NCBI GenBank assembly: GCA_964242575.1
Contig: CAXTCN010000001.1
Coordinates: 1-64,000, forward strand
Length of the DNA: 64,000 bases
Source: JANPPS01 sp964242575
GTDB taxonomy: Bacteria > Pseudomonadota > Alphaproteobacteria > Acetobacterales > Acetobacteraceae
Direction of reading: 5' to 3'
Under the pieces are notes generated by a model. It was not told the origin of the DNA. It worked only from the letters and a program-made list of their open reading frames with translations, and searched no databases. Numbering within the stretch: position 1 is the stretch's first letter; each line of letters starts with the position of its first letter. Positions 53,659-62,084 of this stretch are shown here, in pieces. The position numbers were made by a program, and so were the translations under genes.

Positions 53659-54743
53659 ACATCGCCTTCTACGGTTCAAGCCTGCTGTCGTCCTACTGGA
53701 ACGGCGCGGCGACCTACTACCGCGGCCTGCTAGGCGCTTTGGCGCCGCTCGGGCATCATGTGACCTTCTACGAGCCGGACGCGTTTGACCGGCAGAGCCA
53801 CCGCGACATCGACCCGCCGGACTGGGCGCGCTCCGTGGTGTACCCCGCCACCGTGGACGGGCTGCGCGGCGTGCTGGCCGAAGCCGGCGCGGCGGACGTG
53901 GTGGTGAAGGCAAGCGGCGTCGGCGTGTTCGATGATGAACTGCTGGACGGCGTGCTCCGCCAGGCCCGCCCCGGCGCGCTCCGCATATTCATGGACGTTG
54001 ACGCGCCCGCCACGCTGGCCGGTGTGCGGGCGAACGCTGCGCACCCGATGCGTCGTGCGTTGCGGGAACTGGACTTGGTGCTGACCTACGGCGGCGGCCC
54101 CCCGGTGGTGGATGCCTACCTCCAACTCGGTGCGAAGGCCTGCGTGCCCATTTACAATGCCCTCGACCCCGCGACGCACCACCCGGCGCCGGCCGACCCA
54201 CGCTACGCCGCCGACCTCGGCTTTCTCGCGAACCGCTTGCCGGACCGGGAGGCACGGGTCGAGGCGTTCTTCCTCGACGCCGCCGCGCGTTGTCCGGCGC
54301 ATTCGTTCCTGCTGGGCGGCAATGGCTGGCATGACAAGGCGATGCCGGGCAACGTTCGCGCCATCGGCCACGTCGGGACTGCCGACCATAACACCTTCAA
54401 CTGCTCCCCCACCGCCGTCTTGAACGTGGCGCGGGACAGCATGGCGGCGGTCGGCTTCTCCCCGGCGACACGGGTGTTCGAGGCGGCTGGCGCGGGGGCG
54501 TGCCTCATCACCGACGCCTGGGAGGGGATCGCGCTGTTCCTGGAACCCGGCGCTGAAATCCTGGTCGCGCGCGACAGCGCCGACGTGGCGGAGCATCTGC
54601 GCGGGTTGACGCCGGACCGGGCGCGGCGGATTGGCGCGGCGGCACGGGCACGGGTGCTGGCCGGCCACACCTACCAACGCCGGGCCGTCATCCTCGATGC
54701 GCTGTTGCGGGACACCGCCGCCAGCAAGCGTCTCGCAGCCTGA
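53655..54743 (+). CDS. CgeB-like glycosyltransferase (second copy)
   Basis: GT-B protein of 362 residues in the CgeB family. It begins MNIAFYGSSLLSSYWNGAAT and has FYEPDAFDRQSHRDIDPPDW. The sugar-donor half contains YAADLGFLANRLPDREARVE, HNTFNCSPTAVLNVARDSMA and TRVFEAAGAGACLITDAWEG, then GAEILVARDSADVAEHLRGL. The start overlaps the first CgeB gene as ATGA. It is the last of six overlapping genes (48008-54743); a 50-base gap without a gene follows. Confidence 0.87.
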   Translation: MNIAFYGSSLLSSYWNGAATYYRGLLGALAPLGHHVTFYEPDAFDRQSHRDIDPPDWARSVVYPATVDGLRGVLAEAGAADVVVKASGVGVFDDELLDGVLRQARPGALRIFMDVDAPATLAGVRANAAHPMRRALRELDLVLTYGGGPPVVDAYLQLGAKACVPIYNALDPATHHPAPADPRYAADLGFLANRLPDREARVEAFFLDAAARCPAHSFLLGGNGWHDKAMPGNVRAIGHVGTADHNTFNCSPTAVLNVARDSMAAVGFSPATRVFEAAGAGACLITDAWEGIALFLEPGAEILVARDSADVAEHLRGLTPDRARRIGAAARARVLAGHTYQRRAVILDALLRDTAASKRLAA

Positions 54744-54793
54744 TTGCCGGATTGCAGGTTGACAGCCGGGCGGCCCTGAACGCCTTAGAAGTC

Positions 54794-55645
54794 ATGCGAC
54801 CGTTCACCTCCTTAATGGCAATGACCATGGCCGCCTGCCTGCTGGCCGGACCGGCGCAGGCGGCGTTCTTCACGACATCGGACCAAGTCAAGCTGCACGT
54901 GATCGAGGCCGGGCCGCGGCAGGCGCCCACGGTCGTGTTCGTGCCGGGATGGACAATGCCGGCCTGGATTTTCCAGGCGCAGCTCAAGGAGTTCGCGCGG
55001 TCATACCGTGTCCTGGCGCTCGACCCGCGCGGCCAGGGCGATAGCGAGATCGCCTCCAGCGGCTATGACCATCTCCGGCGCGGCCAGGACATCGCCGAGC
55101 TGTTGGCGACCGTGCCTGCGCGGCCGGTGCTGCTGGTCGCCTGGTCGCTCGGCGTGCTCGACAGCCTGGCCTATGTGCAACAGCACGGCGACGCCCGGCT
55201 CGCTGGCCTGGTGCTGATCGACAACTCGATTGGCGAGGAGCCGCCGCCGACGCCGTCCCGGTTGCCGGCCCAGCGTGGCCCCCGGGTGGAGCGGGAGGTG
55301 CAGATGCGCCGCTTCGTGCAAGGGATGTTCAGCCGCTCGCCCGGCGAGGCATACCTCAGCCGCCTGACGGAGACTGCCCTCCGCACGCCGCCGGACGCCG
55401 CCGCCCAGCTTGCCAGCTACAAAGCGCCGCGCAGCTATTGGCGGGACGCCGTGTACTCCGTGCGTAAGCCGGTGCTGTATGTGGTGCGGCCGCGCTTCGC
55501 AGCGCAGGCCGGCAACCTGGCGGCGCAGCATGCCTGGGCCGAGACGGCGCTGTTCGAGGGCGCGGGCCACGCCCTGTTCGTCGACGAGGCGGACCGGTTC
55601 AACGCGCTGCTGCAATCCTTCATCAGGCGCCGGGTCTGGCCATGA
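54794..55645 (+). CDS. Exported alpha/beta hydrolase
   Basis: Alpha/beta-fold hydrolase of 283 residues with a Sec signal peptide (MRPFTSLMAMTMAACLLAGP, cleaved after AQA). The oxyanion region is VVFVPGWTMPAWIF, the nucleophile Ser lies in LLVAWSLGVLDSLAY (W-S-L-G, with Ala in place of the first Gly), an acid in the C-terminal half is likely, and the His is in FEGAGHALFVDE. It may be an esterase or lipase acting in the periplasm or outside. The ATG at 54794 is chosen from the signal peptide; the frame starting at 54752 is not supported. Its stop overlaps the next gene's ATG (ATGA, 55642-55645). Confidence 0.85.
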   Translation: MRPFTSLMAMTMAACLLAGPAQAAFFTTSDQVKLHVIEAGPRQAPTVVFVPGWTMPAWIFQAQLKEFARSYRVLALDPRGQGDSEIASSGYDHLRRGQDIAELLATVPARPVLLVAWSLGVLDSLAYVQQHGDARLAGLVLIDNSIGEEPPPTPSRLPAQRGPRVEREVQMRRFVQGMFSRSPGEAYLSRLTETALRTPPDAAAQLASYKAPRSYWRDAVYSVRKPVLYVVRPRFAAQAGNLAAQHAWAETALFEGAGHALFVDEADRFNALLQSFIRRRVWP

Positions 55646-58080
55646 CCCGGGCCATGTCGCTGATCCCGATCTTCCTTATCTCCGTCGCCGCGGTTGGTTA
55701 CGAGATTGCGCTGACCCGCTACTTCGCCGTCGCGAAGTGGTCGGAGTACGGCTACTGGGTCATCTCGATCGTCATGGTCGGCTTCGCACTGTCGGGCGTC
55801 ACCATTGCGCTGGTCCGGGACTGGGCGGTGCGGCACGGGGCCGCGCTGCTGGCGGGATTGCCGGTGCTGCTGATCCTGACTGCGGCCGGCGGTTACCACG
55901 CGACCACGATTAACCCGTTCAACCCGCTGCAACTGCAGAATGCAGTGACATTCCTGCCGCAACTCGGCAACATCGCGCTCTACTACGCTGTTTTGCTGCC
56001 ATTTTTCTTCCTGACCGGCTTGTATATCAGCCTGACGTTCGTGCTGAACGAGGACCGGGTCGGCAAGGTCTATGGCTTCGACCTGACAGGCGCCGGATGC
56101 GGGGCAGCCCTGGCGCTGGTGCTAATGACGCTGCTGCATCCGTTCCACCTGGTCCCGGCACTGCTGGTTCTTCTTGCCCTCAGCGCGTGGTTCGGGCCGC
56201 GTCCGATCCGGGTCGGTCTGGCGGCGCTGTTGGCCCTCGGAGCAAGCGAGGCGTTGCTCCTGCTGGACGGCCGGGCGGAATACAACGATTTCAAGGCGAT
56301 ATACGCGCCGCTGCATGTGCCAGATGCAAAACAGGTCGCGGAGGTCCGGTCGCCGCGTGGCCTCTACGCGTTGCTGGATGACTTCACCGAGCGGGTGGAC
56401 ACGGACGTGTCCAACAACGCCGGCATGTTGGGCGTGCCGGGGCCGCCGCAGTCCCTCGGCCTCTACCGCGATGGCAACCGCATCGCGGCGTTGCCGCGGA
56501 CCGAGGGCGTTGACGCCGCTTACGCGCCTGCCGCGTTGGACGCGCTGCCCTACGTGCTGCGGCCGGGGGCAAGGGTTCTGGTCGCTGGCGCCAGTGGCGG
56601 GTTCCGGGTGCAGCAGGCGCTGACGCTCGGCGCCCGGCACGTGGACGCGCTGGAGCCGGACCCGGTGCTGCTGGATGCGCTGCGCCATGGGCTCGGGCCA
56701 TCCCCGGCGTTGCCGGCGCATTCGCAAGTTCGCCTGCTGGCATCCAGCCCGCTCGCGCTGGCTCCTGACGCCGCCTATGACATCGTTGATATATCAGGTG
56801 ATTTCCTGGAAGCCGCTGAGGCGAACGCCGCCGCGTTCACCGCCGACGCCATGGCGGGCTACCTCGCGGCGCTGGCGCCTGGTGGCCTCGTCTCGGTCCC
56901 GGTCTCGATCCGGGAGTTCCCAGTCTACTCCGTCCGTATCCTCGCCACCGTGCGGGAAGCGCTCCGCCGGGCCGGCATTGCGGACCCTGGCGCGCATGTC
57001 GTCGTGTACCGCTCCGCCTGGAACCTGCGCATCCTGTTCGGCAAGGAGCCTTGGACTCCGGAGCGCGTCGCCACCGTCCGGCGTTTCGCCGATGAGCGGT
57101 CGTTCGACGTGTCGTATTACCCCGGCATCGACATAGAGGCTGCGCGGGCAAGTATCTACAACGACCTGCCGGCGGTGGACTTCACCAGCGGCGAGGTGTC
57201 GTCTGGCGCAGGGCCGCAGGACGCGGTGGCGGACGAGGCCGGGCCGGTGCTGCGCGGCGAGACCAGCGAGAGCCAACAGGCGTTCAACCTGGCGCCGATC
57301 ACGCTCGACCGTCCGTCCTATTACGCTGTCCTGCGGCTGTCGCAGTTGCCGACCATCCTGCAACGGCTTGAAATCCTGCCGCAGGCCGAGGTGGGGCAGT
57401 TGGTGAACCTGGCGGTGCTGGCGCAGGCGGTCGTAATCGCATCGCTGGTGCTGGCGGTGCCTTTGTTCGCGCCCCGGGTGGCCGGGCGGCGTGGCTCCCG
57501 GCCGGCCATGTTGCGGCCGATCCTCTATTTCGCGTCGCTTGGCCTGGGCTTCTTGTTCATCGAGATATTCCTGATCGAAAAGGCCAGCTTCTACCTAAAT
57601 GACCGCACCAGCGCGTTCGCGCTCGTGCTGACGGGGATGCTGGTGTTCTCCGGCTGCGGCAGCCTGTTGGCCGACCGGGTGCGGCACACCGGGATCGCCT
57701 TGTCGGCGGCCGTCGTCGTCGGGTGGTGCACGCTCGCGCTGATGGCGCTTGAACCGTTTCTGCTATCGACGCTCAACCTGCCTTGGGCGGTGCGGGCAGG
57801 CATCATCCTGGCCCTGGTCGCACCGGTGTCCCTGGCGCTCGGCCTGCCATTCCCGCTTGGCCTGGCGCGCGCCGGGACGGCCGGGGGCGGGTTCCTTCCC
57901 TGGGCATGGGGCCTCAACGGCGCGTTTTCCGTGGTGGCAACGCCGCTTGCGAACCTGATTGCGGTCCAATCCGGGTTCAACTGGGTTCTGCTGCTGGCGG
58001 CGCTGCTCTATACCGTGACGTTTCTGGCCTATCCCTCCGTTCGAAAGATCCGCTCGTGGCAGCCATCCCCCACCACCTGA
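55642..58080 (+). CDS. Membrane-embedded spermidine synthase-like protein
   Basis: An 812-residue protein with about six N-terminal membrane helices (first IPIFLISVAAVGYEIALTRY), a central Rossmann-like domain (about 295-520), and six or seven C-terminal helices (for example PILYFASLGLGFLFIEIFLI). The central domain resembles spermidine synthase: VLVAGASGGFRVQQALTLGA and DALEPDPVLLDALRHGLG follow the methyltransferase-like nucleotide pattern. The conserved acidic catalytic loop is weak (DISGDFLEAA). Such fused spermidine-synthase-like membrane proteins are widespread and of unknown function. The gene overlaps its neighbours by 4 bases upstream and 25 downstream, so tight coupling of this trio is likely. 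Confidence 0.82.
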   Translation: MTRAMSLIPIFLISVAAVGYEIALTRYFAVAKWSEYGYWVISIVMVGFALSGVTIALVRDWAVRHGAALLAGLPVLLILTAAGGYHATTINPFNPLQLQNAVTFLPQLGNIALYYAVLLPFFFLTGLYISLTFVLNEDRVGKVYGFDLTGAGCGAALALVLMTLLHPFHLVPALLVLLALSAWFGPRPIRVGLAALLALGASEALLLLDGRAEYNDFKAIYAPLHVPDAKQVAEVRSPRGLYALLDDFTERVDTDVSNNAGMLGVPGPPQSLGLYRDGNRIAALPRTEGVDAAYAPAALDALPYVLRPGARVLVAGASGGFRVQQALTLGARHVDALEPDPVLLDALRHGLGPSPALPAHSQVRLLASSPLALAPDAAYDIVDISGDFLEAAEANAAAFTADAMAGYLAALAPGGLVSVPVSIREFPVYSVRILATVREALRRAGIADPGAHVVVYRSAWNLRILFGKEPWTPERVATVRRFADERSFDVSYYPGIDIEAARASIYNDLPAVDFTSGEVSSGAGPQDAVADEAGPVLRGETSESQQAFNLAPITLDRPSYYAVLRLSQLPTILQRLEILPQAEVGQLVNLAVLAQAVVIASLVLAVPLFAPRVAGRRGSRPAMLRPILYFASLGLGFLFIEIFLIEKASFYLNDRTSAFALVLTGMLVFSGCGSLLADRVRHTGIALSAAVVVGWCTLALMALEPFLLSTLNLPWAVRAGIILALVAPVSLALGLPFPLGLARAGTAGGGFLPWAWGLNGAFSVVATPLANLIAVQSGFNWVLLLAALLYTVTFLAYPSVRKIRSWQPSPTT

Positions 58081-58955
58081 CCCGCCGCGCCATGCTGGCG
58101 GGCGCCGCCGCGGTTCCGTTCGCCGCTGCCGCCGCGCCGGGTGCCTGGACGCGCGACGCCTACCTGGAGGCGATGCGCAAGTCCGGCCGTCCGGTGGATC
58201 TGACGGACGCGCAGTTCAACGCGATCCAGGCCCGCAAGCCCGGCGCCATGCACCGGATCGAGGGCTACCTCAAGGACCGCCTCGGTGCCGCCGACCCAGC
58301 CGTGCTGCGCGCGTTCCAGGAGGTGCCGCGCGAGTACTTCCACTATCTCTACCCGGAACGTCGCTCGCAATCGGGCGTGGCCTATGAGGACGATCCCAAG
58401 CCTTGGGCGCTCGGCTACGGCTCCGCGTTGTCGGATTATCTGGGGCAGGCCTACATGACCCAGGTCTGCAAGCCGCAGCCCGGCGACGTGACGCTCGAAA
58501 TCGGCACCGGCAGTGGGTTCCAAAGCAGCCTGCTGTCGCGCATCGTGAACCGCAGCTATTCGATCGAGATCATCGAGCCGCTGGGCCAGGCAGTCGGCAA
58601 AGTCTTCGCGCCGCTCGGCTACGACAACGTGGAGACCCGGGTGGGTGACGGCTACTTCGGCTGGCCGGAGGTGCGCGGCGGGTTCGACGTGATCATCGTG
58701 ACCTGCGCCGCGCAGTACGCCCCGCCCGAGCTGTTCAAGCAGCTAAAGCCCGGTGGCCGCATGTTGATCCCAATCGGCCAGCCCTTCAAGCGCGGGCAAC
58801 TGCTGTATGTCTATACCAAGGACGAGGACGGCAAGGTGCGGTCGCGCAAAGACGTAGGCGTGTTCTTCATTCCAATGACCGGCGCCATGATGAACCGCCC
58901 GAAGCCCGCCGGCCCCTCCACGGACAGCCCGGTCGCGGCCGCCACCCAGGAGTGA
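58056..58955 (+). CDS. Protein-L-isoaspartate methyltransferase-like protein with Tat-type signal
   Basis: A 299-residue PCMT-family protein. The N-terminus HLTRRAMLAGAAAVPFAAAA is a twin-arginine-type signal sequence. The methyltransferase domain follows: YMTQVCKPQPGDVTLEIGTG (motif I, with GTGSGFQSSLLSRI), IEIIEPLGQAVGKVFAPLG, RVGDGYFGWPEVRGGFDVII, and LKPGGRMLIPIGQPFKRG. PCMT repairs isoaspartyl residues using SAM, so export is surprising. The start is GTG at 58056, 25 bases inside the upstream gene, because an earlier start would run into that gene; the Arg-Arg then falls at residues 10-11. No other tat-linked gene is visible. Confidence 0.82.
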   Translation: MAAIPHHLTRRAMLAGAAAVPFAAAAAPGAWTRDAYLEAMRKSGRPVDLTDAQFNAIQARKPGAMHRIEGYLKDRLGAADPAVLRAFQEVPREYFHYLYPERRSQSGVAYEDDPKPWALGYGSALSDYLGQAYMTQVCKPQPGDVTLEIGTGSGFQSSLLSRIVNRSYSIEIIEPLGQAVGKVFAPLGYDNVETRVGDGYFGWPEVRGGFDVIIVTCAAQYAPPELFKQLKPGGRMLIPIGQPFKRGQLLYVYTKDEDGKVRSRKDVGVFFIPMTGAMMNRPKPAGPSTDSPVAAATQE

Positions 58956-59031
58956 TGGCGCTTTAGCGTTCGGGTTTGGACCGCCTCGTGACAGCTCCGG
59001 CATCGTTCGGGGTTCGTGCTAAAGTTTTATG

Positions 59032-59460
59032 TCACCCCGCATCTCCGACCAGCCCGGCCGCGGCAATGCCAGCCAGCGCCGCAAGCTCGTCGTTGTCGGA
59101 GGCGTCGCCCGACACACCGACCGCTCCCAGCAGCGCGCCCGCCGCATCCCGCACCAGCACGCCGCCAGCAGCCGGGATAAGGGCGCCGGCCACGTGGCTG
59201 ACGGCTGCAATGAAATGGGCCTGTTCCTCCGCGCGCTTGGCGATGGCGCGAGACCCTATGCCCAGCGCCAGCGCGCCGGCCGCCTTGCCGCGCGCGATCT
59301 CGGCCCGTTTCAAGCTGACGCCGTCCTCGGCCGCGACCGCCTTCCAGGCGCCGCGCGCATCGAGCACCACGACCGCGACGGGCTTTAGCTGCAACCGCCG
59401 GGCTTCGGCCAGGGCAGCGGCGAGTATGGCCTGGGCCTGGGGCAGCGTGATGTCGGGCAT
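59032..59460 (-). CDS. GlcG/HbpS-family (DUF336) protein
   Basis: A 142-residue protein of the GlcG/HbpS family, which includes heme-binding and cobalamin-adenosyltransferase-like proteins. Typical segments are PVAVVVLDARGAWKAVAAED, EIARGKAAGALALG and ALIPAAGGVLVRDAAGALLG. No signal peptide is seen; the ATG is at 59458-59460. It lies between the plus-strand Tat-PCMT gene and the minus-strand Rmd gene, and I see no functional link to either. Confidence 0.88.
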   Translation of the reverse strand: MPDITLPQAQAILAAALAEARRLQLKPVAVVVLDARGAWKAVAAEDGVSLKRAEIARGKAAGALALGIGSRAIAKRAEEQAHFIAAVSHVAGALIPAAGGVLVRDAAGALLGAVGVSGDASDNDELAALAGIAAAGLVGDAG

Positions 59461-59517
59461 ATGATCTCCGGTTTAAGGGTGGCAGCGTAACTGCGGCAGT
59501 AAAGGTGCGTCTGTGGC

Positions 59518-60438
59518 TCAGTCAGCCCGGATGCGTTCGCGCCAGTCGGCCAGCACGTCGCGCAGGGTGTCGGCCCATGGCACCGCGGGCGTCCAGCCAA
59601 GTAACCGGCGGGCCAGGCTGGAGTCGCCGACCGCAGACGCGATGTCCGTCGCCCGCAACCGCCCGGCGTCCGTCTGCACCTCGGCCGACACCCTCGCCTC
59701 CATCAACAACTCAGTCAGCACATCCCCCACGCGGCGCGGCTGGCCAGAGGCGAGATTCAGCACGAGGCCCGGCGCCAAGGCGTCCGCATGGCGCAGGCAC
59801 AGCGCGTAGGCCGCGCACACGTCCCGCACGTCCAAGAAGTCCCGCAACGGCTCCAGCGCGCCTACCTTCAGCACCGGCGGCTGTAGCCCGGCCGCCACCC
59901 GCGCCACCTGCCGCGCGAACGCCGACACCACGAAGTCCGCCGACTGGCCCGGCCCGGTGTGGTTGAACGGCCGTGCCCGGATCACCCGCAACCCGTCAGC
60001 CGCCATCGCGCCCAAAGCGAGGTCCGCCGCCGCTTTGGTCGCCCCGTAGGTGTTGAGCGGCGCCATGAGCGCCTCCTCGGTCAGTGGCTGGCCCGAGCGG
60101 AAGCTGCCGCCATACAGGTCCGACGTGGACGCGAACAGCACCATGCAGTCCGGCACCGCCGCCAACACCCCGCGCGCCACGTTCAGCGTGCCGTTCAGGT
60201 TGACGCGCCAGGCACGGTCCGGGTCCTGCCGCGCCGCCGGGATCGCGGCCACCGCAGCCAAGTGCACCAGCGCGTCCGGCCGGCGGTCCGCGATCTCCGC
60301 GCCGATGGCTATCGCGTCCGTGACGTCGGACACCGTGCCGTCCAGCGCCGCTTCCGGGAACGCCGCCCGCAGCGCGTGCAACAGGTGCCGTCCCACGAAC
60401 CCCCCCGACCCGGTGACCAGGATCTGGCGAGGCGGCAC
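59518..60438 (-). CDS. rmd: GDP-4-keto-6-deoxy-D-mannose reductase (Rmd)
   Basis: Extended SDR of 306 residues. It reduces the Gmd product to GDP-D-rhamnose, the precursor of D-rhamnose in polysaccharides. It has ILVTGSGGFVGRHLLHALRA, VHLAAVAAIPAARQDPDRAW, VLFASTSDLYGGSFRSGQPL, YGATKAAADLALGAMAADG (Tyr-x3-Lys), and ARPFNHTGPGQSADFVVSAF, a signature of Rmd/RfbD-type reductases. A fucose-type epimerase/reductase (Fcl) is the main alternative, but the NHTGPGQ segment and context fit Rmd. It starts two bases after the gmd stop. Confidence 0.88.
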   Translation of the reverse strand: MPPRQILVTGSGGFVGRHLLHALRAAFPEAALDGTVSDVTDAIAIGAEIADRRPDALVHLAAVAAIPAARQDPDRAWRVNLNGTLNVARGVLAAVPDCMVLFASTSDLYGGSFRSGQPLTEEALMAPLNTYGATKAAADLALGAMAADGLRVIRARPFNHTGPGQSADFVVSAFARQVARVAAGLQPPVLKVGALEPLRDFLDVRDVCAAYALCLRHADALAPGLVLNLASGQPRRVGDVLTELLMEARVSAEVQTDAGRLRATDIASAVGDSSLARRLLGWTPAVPWADTLRDVLADWRERIRAD

Positions 60439-60440
60439 GG

Positions 60441-61424
60441 CTAGCGCGCCATCCTGGCGCGGTGCCGGGCGAGGTCGGCGTCCACCATCTCCGAAACCAT
60501 CTCGTCCAGCGACACTTCCGGCGACCAGCCTAGCTTCTGCTTCGCCTTGCCGGCGTCGCCCAGCAGCACGTCAACCTCGGCAGGGCGCATGAAACGCGGG
60601 TCCTGCCGCACGCTGTCCTCGTAATTCAGGCCCACATGGCTGAACGCGATGCGGCACAGGTCGCGGATGCTGGTCGTGACGCCAGTGGCGATCACGTAGT
60701 CATCCGCCTGATCCTGTTGCAGCATCAGGTACATGGCGCGCACGTAGTCCCGCGCATGGCCCCAGTCCCGCTTGGCGTCGAGGTTGCCGAGCGGCAGATG
60801 GTCCGCAAGGCCGAGCTTGATCCGCGCCACCCCGTCCGTCACCTTCCGCGTCACGAACTCGATGCCGCGCAACGGACTCTCGTGGTTGAACAGGATGCCG
60901 GAGCTGGCGTGCAGGCCGAAGCTTTCGCGGTAGTTGACCGTCATCCAGTGCGCGTACAGCTTCGCCACGCCATACGGGCTGCGTGGGTAGAACGGCGTGC
61001 GCTCGGACTGCATCGGCTCCTGGATCAGGCCGAACATTTCCGAGGACGACGCTTGGTAGAACCGTGCCTCTGGCCGGGCGATCCGCACCGCCTCCAGGAT
61101 GTTGCCCGCGCCCAGCGCGGTCACGGTCCCGGTCAGCAACGGCTGCTGCCACGACGCCGCTACGAAGCTCTGTGCCGCCAGGTTGTATACCTCGTCCGGC
61201 TTATGGTCCTGAATAATGCGGATCAGGCTCGACAAATCGGTGAGGTTGCCGTCCACCAGCTTCACCTGGTCCAGGATGCCGAGCCAGCGCAGGCGCTCGC
61301 CGATCACGTCCGACGACGCCGAGCGGCGCATCAGGCCGATCACGTCGTAACCCCTAGCCAACAATAGCTGGGCGAGGTAGGCGCCGTCCTGGCCGGTGAC
61401 GCCGGTAACAAGGGCTGTGGGCAT
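60441..61424 (-). CDS. gmd: GDP-mannose 4,6-dehydratase
   Basis: SDR-family dehydratase of 327 residues converting GDP-mannose to GDP-4-keto-6-deoxymannose. It has ALVTGVTGQDGAYLAQLLLA and VIGLMRRSASSDVIGERLRW, the signature of the RR-loop in Gmd. The catalytic part is FYQASSSEMFGLIQEPMQSE with YGVAKLYAHWMTVNYRESFG; also GILFNHESPLRGIEFVTRKV and GNLDAKRDWGHARDYVRAMY. An AGGAG site lies four bases before the ATG. With the next gene it makes the two-step GDP-D-rhamnose pathway. Confidence 0.94.
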   Translation of the reverse strand: MPTALVTGVTGQDGAYLAQLLLARGYDVIGLMRRSASSDVIGERLRWLGILDQVKLVDGNLTDLSSLIRIIQDHKPDEVYNLAAQSFVAASWQQPLLTGTVTALGAGNILEAVRIARPEARFYQASSSEMFGLIQEPMQSERTPFYPRSPYGVAKLYAHWMTVNYRESFGLHASSGILFNHESPLRGIEFVTRKVTDGVARIKLGLADHLPLGNLDAKRDWGHARDYVRAMYLMLQQDQADDYVIATGVTTSIRDLCRIAFSHVGLNYEDSVRQDPRFMRPAEVDVLLGDAGKAKQKLGWSPEVSLDEMVSEMVDADLARHRARMAR

Positions 61425-61511
61425 GCTGCTCCTGGATTAAGTTTTGTGGTATGTCATTAGGCGGCGTCGGGTTAGACCAGCAAACGCCCGGCGTCCATCC
61501 AGTCCCGAGCG

Positions 61512-62084
61512 GTGCCGATGCCCAGTCTTAGCCTTTCACCTGAGTCCGACGCCCAGTCCGTCAGCCATTTGCGCCAGGACCTGGCCGCCGCGCAGGCTGA
61601 AATCGCTGCGTTGCGGGCGGCTGCCGCTACTGTCGCGCCGCGCCTGCTTGAGTTCGAGCGCCTGCGCCGGGACATGCGGTGGGAGGCCGCGCCGCGGGCA
61701 CTGCGCTGGCTGCTGCCCGTCGCACGCCTGCTGCACCGGCCTGGGCCTGAACCGGCGCTGGCGCCTGAACCCACGCTTCCGGCCCCGGCATCGGACGTGG
61801 CGCCCGTCGCACCGCTGGCTGGAACGTCCCGTATGCGTGGGTCCGTGCTCGCGGCCTATCGCCTGGTCCGGCCCGTGGTGCGACCGGTGGCGTGGCGCAG
61901 CCGGTCGTTCCTGACCGGCGAACTGATGCGGGAGCTGGCGGACGTGCGCGCCAAGCTGGACCTCGCCTTGCAGCGGCTGCCGCCGGACGGCCGGTTCCAG
62001 GATCGCGCGGCGCTCAGCCCCGGCGCGGGCCGGGCGGCGGAGCGGATGCTGCTGACCTTGGCCCTGGAGAGCCGGCGCGACTAA
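61512..62084 (+). CDS. Hypothetical protein with coiled-coil
   Basis: A 190-residue unrecognised protein, GTG at 61512 or ATG at 61518. Residues 20-50 form a coiled coil (VSHLRQDLAAAQAEIAALRA), followed by RRDMRWEAAPRALRWLLPVA, a Pro/Ala-rich linker (about 80-105) and a helical C-terminal part (FLTGELMRELADVRAKLDLA). No membrane span or signal peptide is certain. It overlaps the stop of the convergent GT4 gene by four bases and lies divergent from gmd. Proteins of this kind can accompany glycosyltransferases, but I know of no function. Confidence 0.55.
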   Translation: MPMPSLSLSPESDAQSVSHLRQDLAAAQAEIAALRAAAATVAPRLLEFERLRRDMRWEAAPRALRWLLPVARLLHRPGPEPALAPEPTLPAPASDVAPVAPLAGTSRMRGSVLAAYRLVRPVVRPVAWRSRSFLTGELMRELADVRAKLDLALQRLPPDGRFQDRAALSPGAGRAAERMLLTLALESRRD

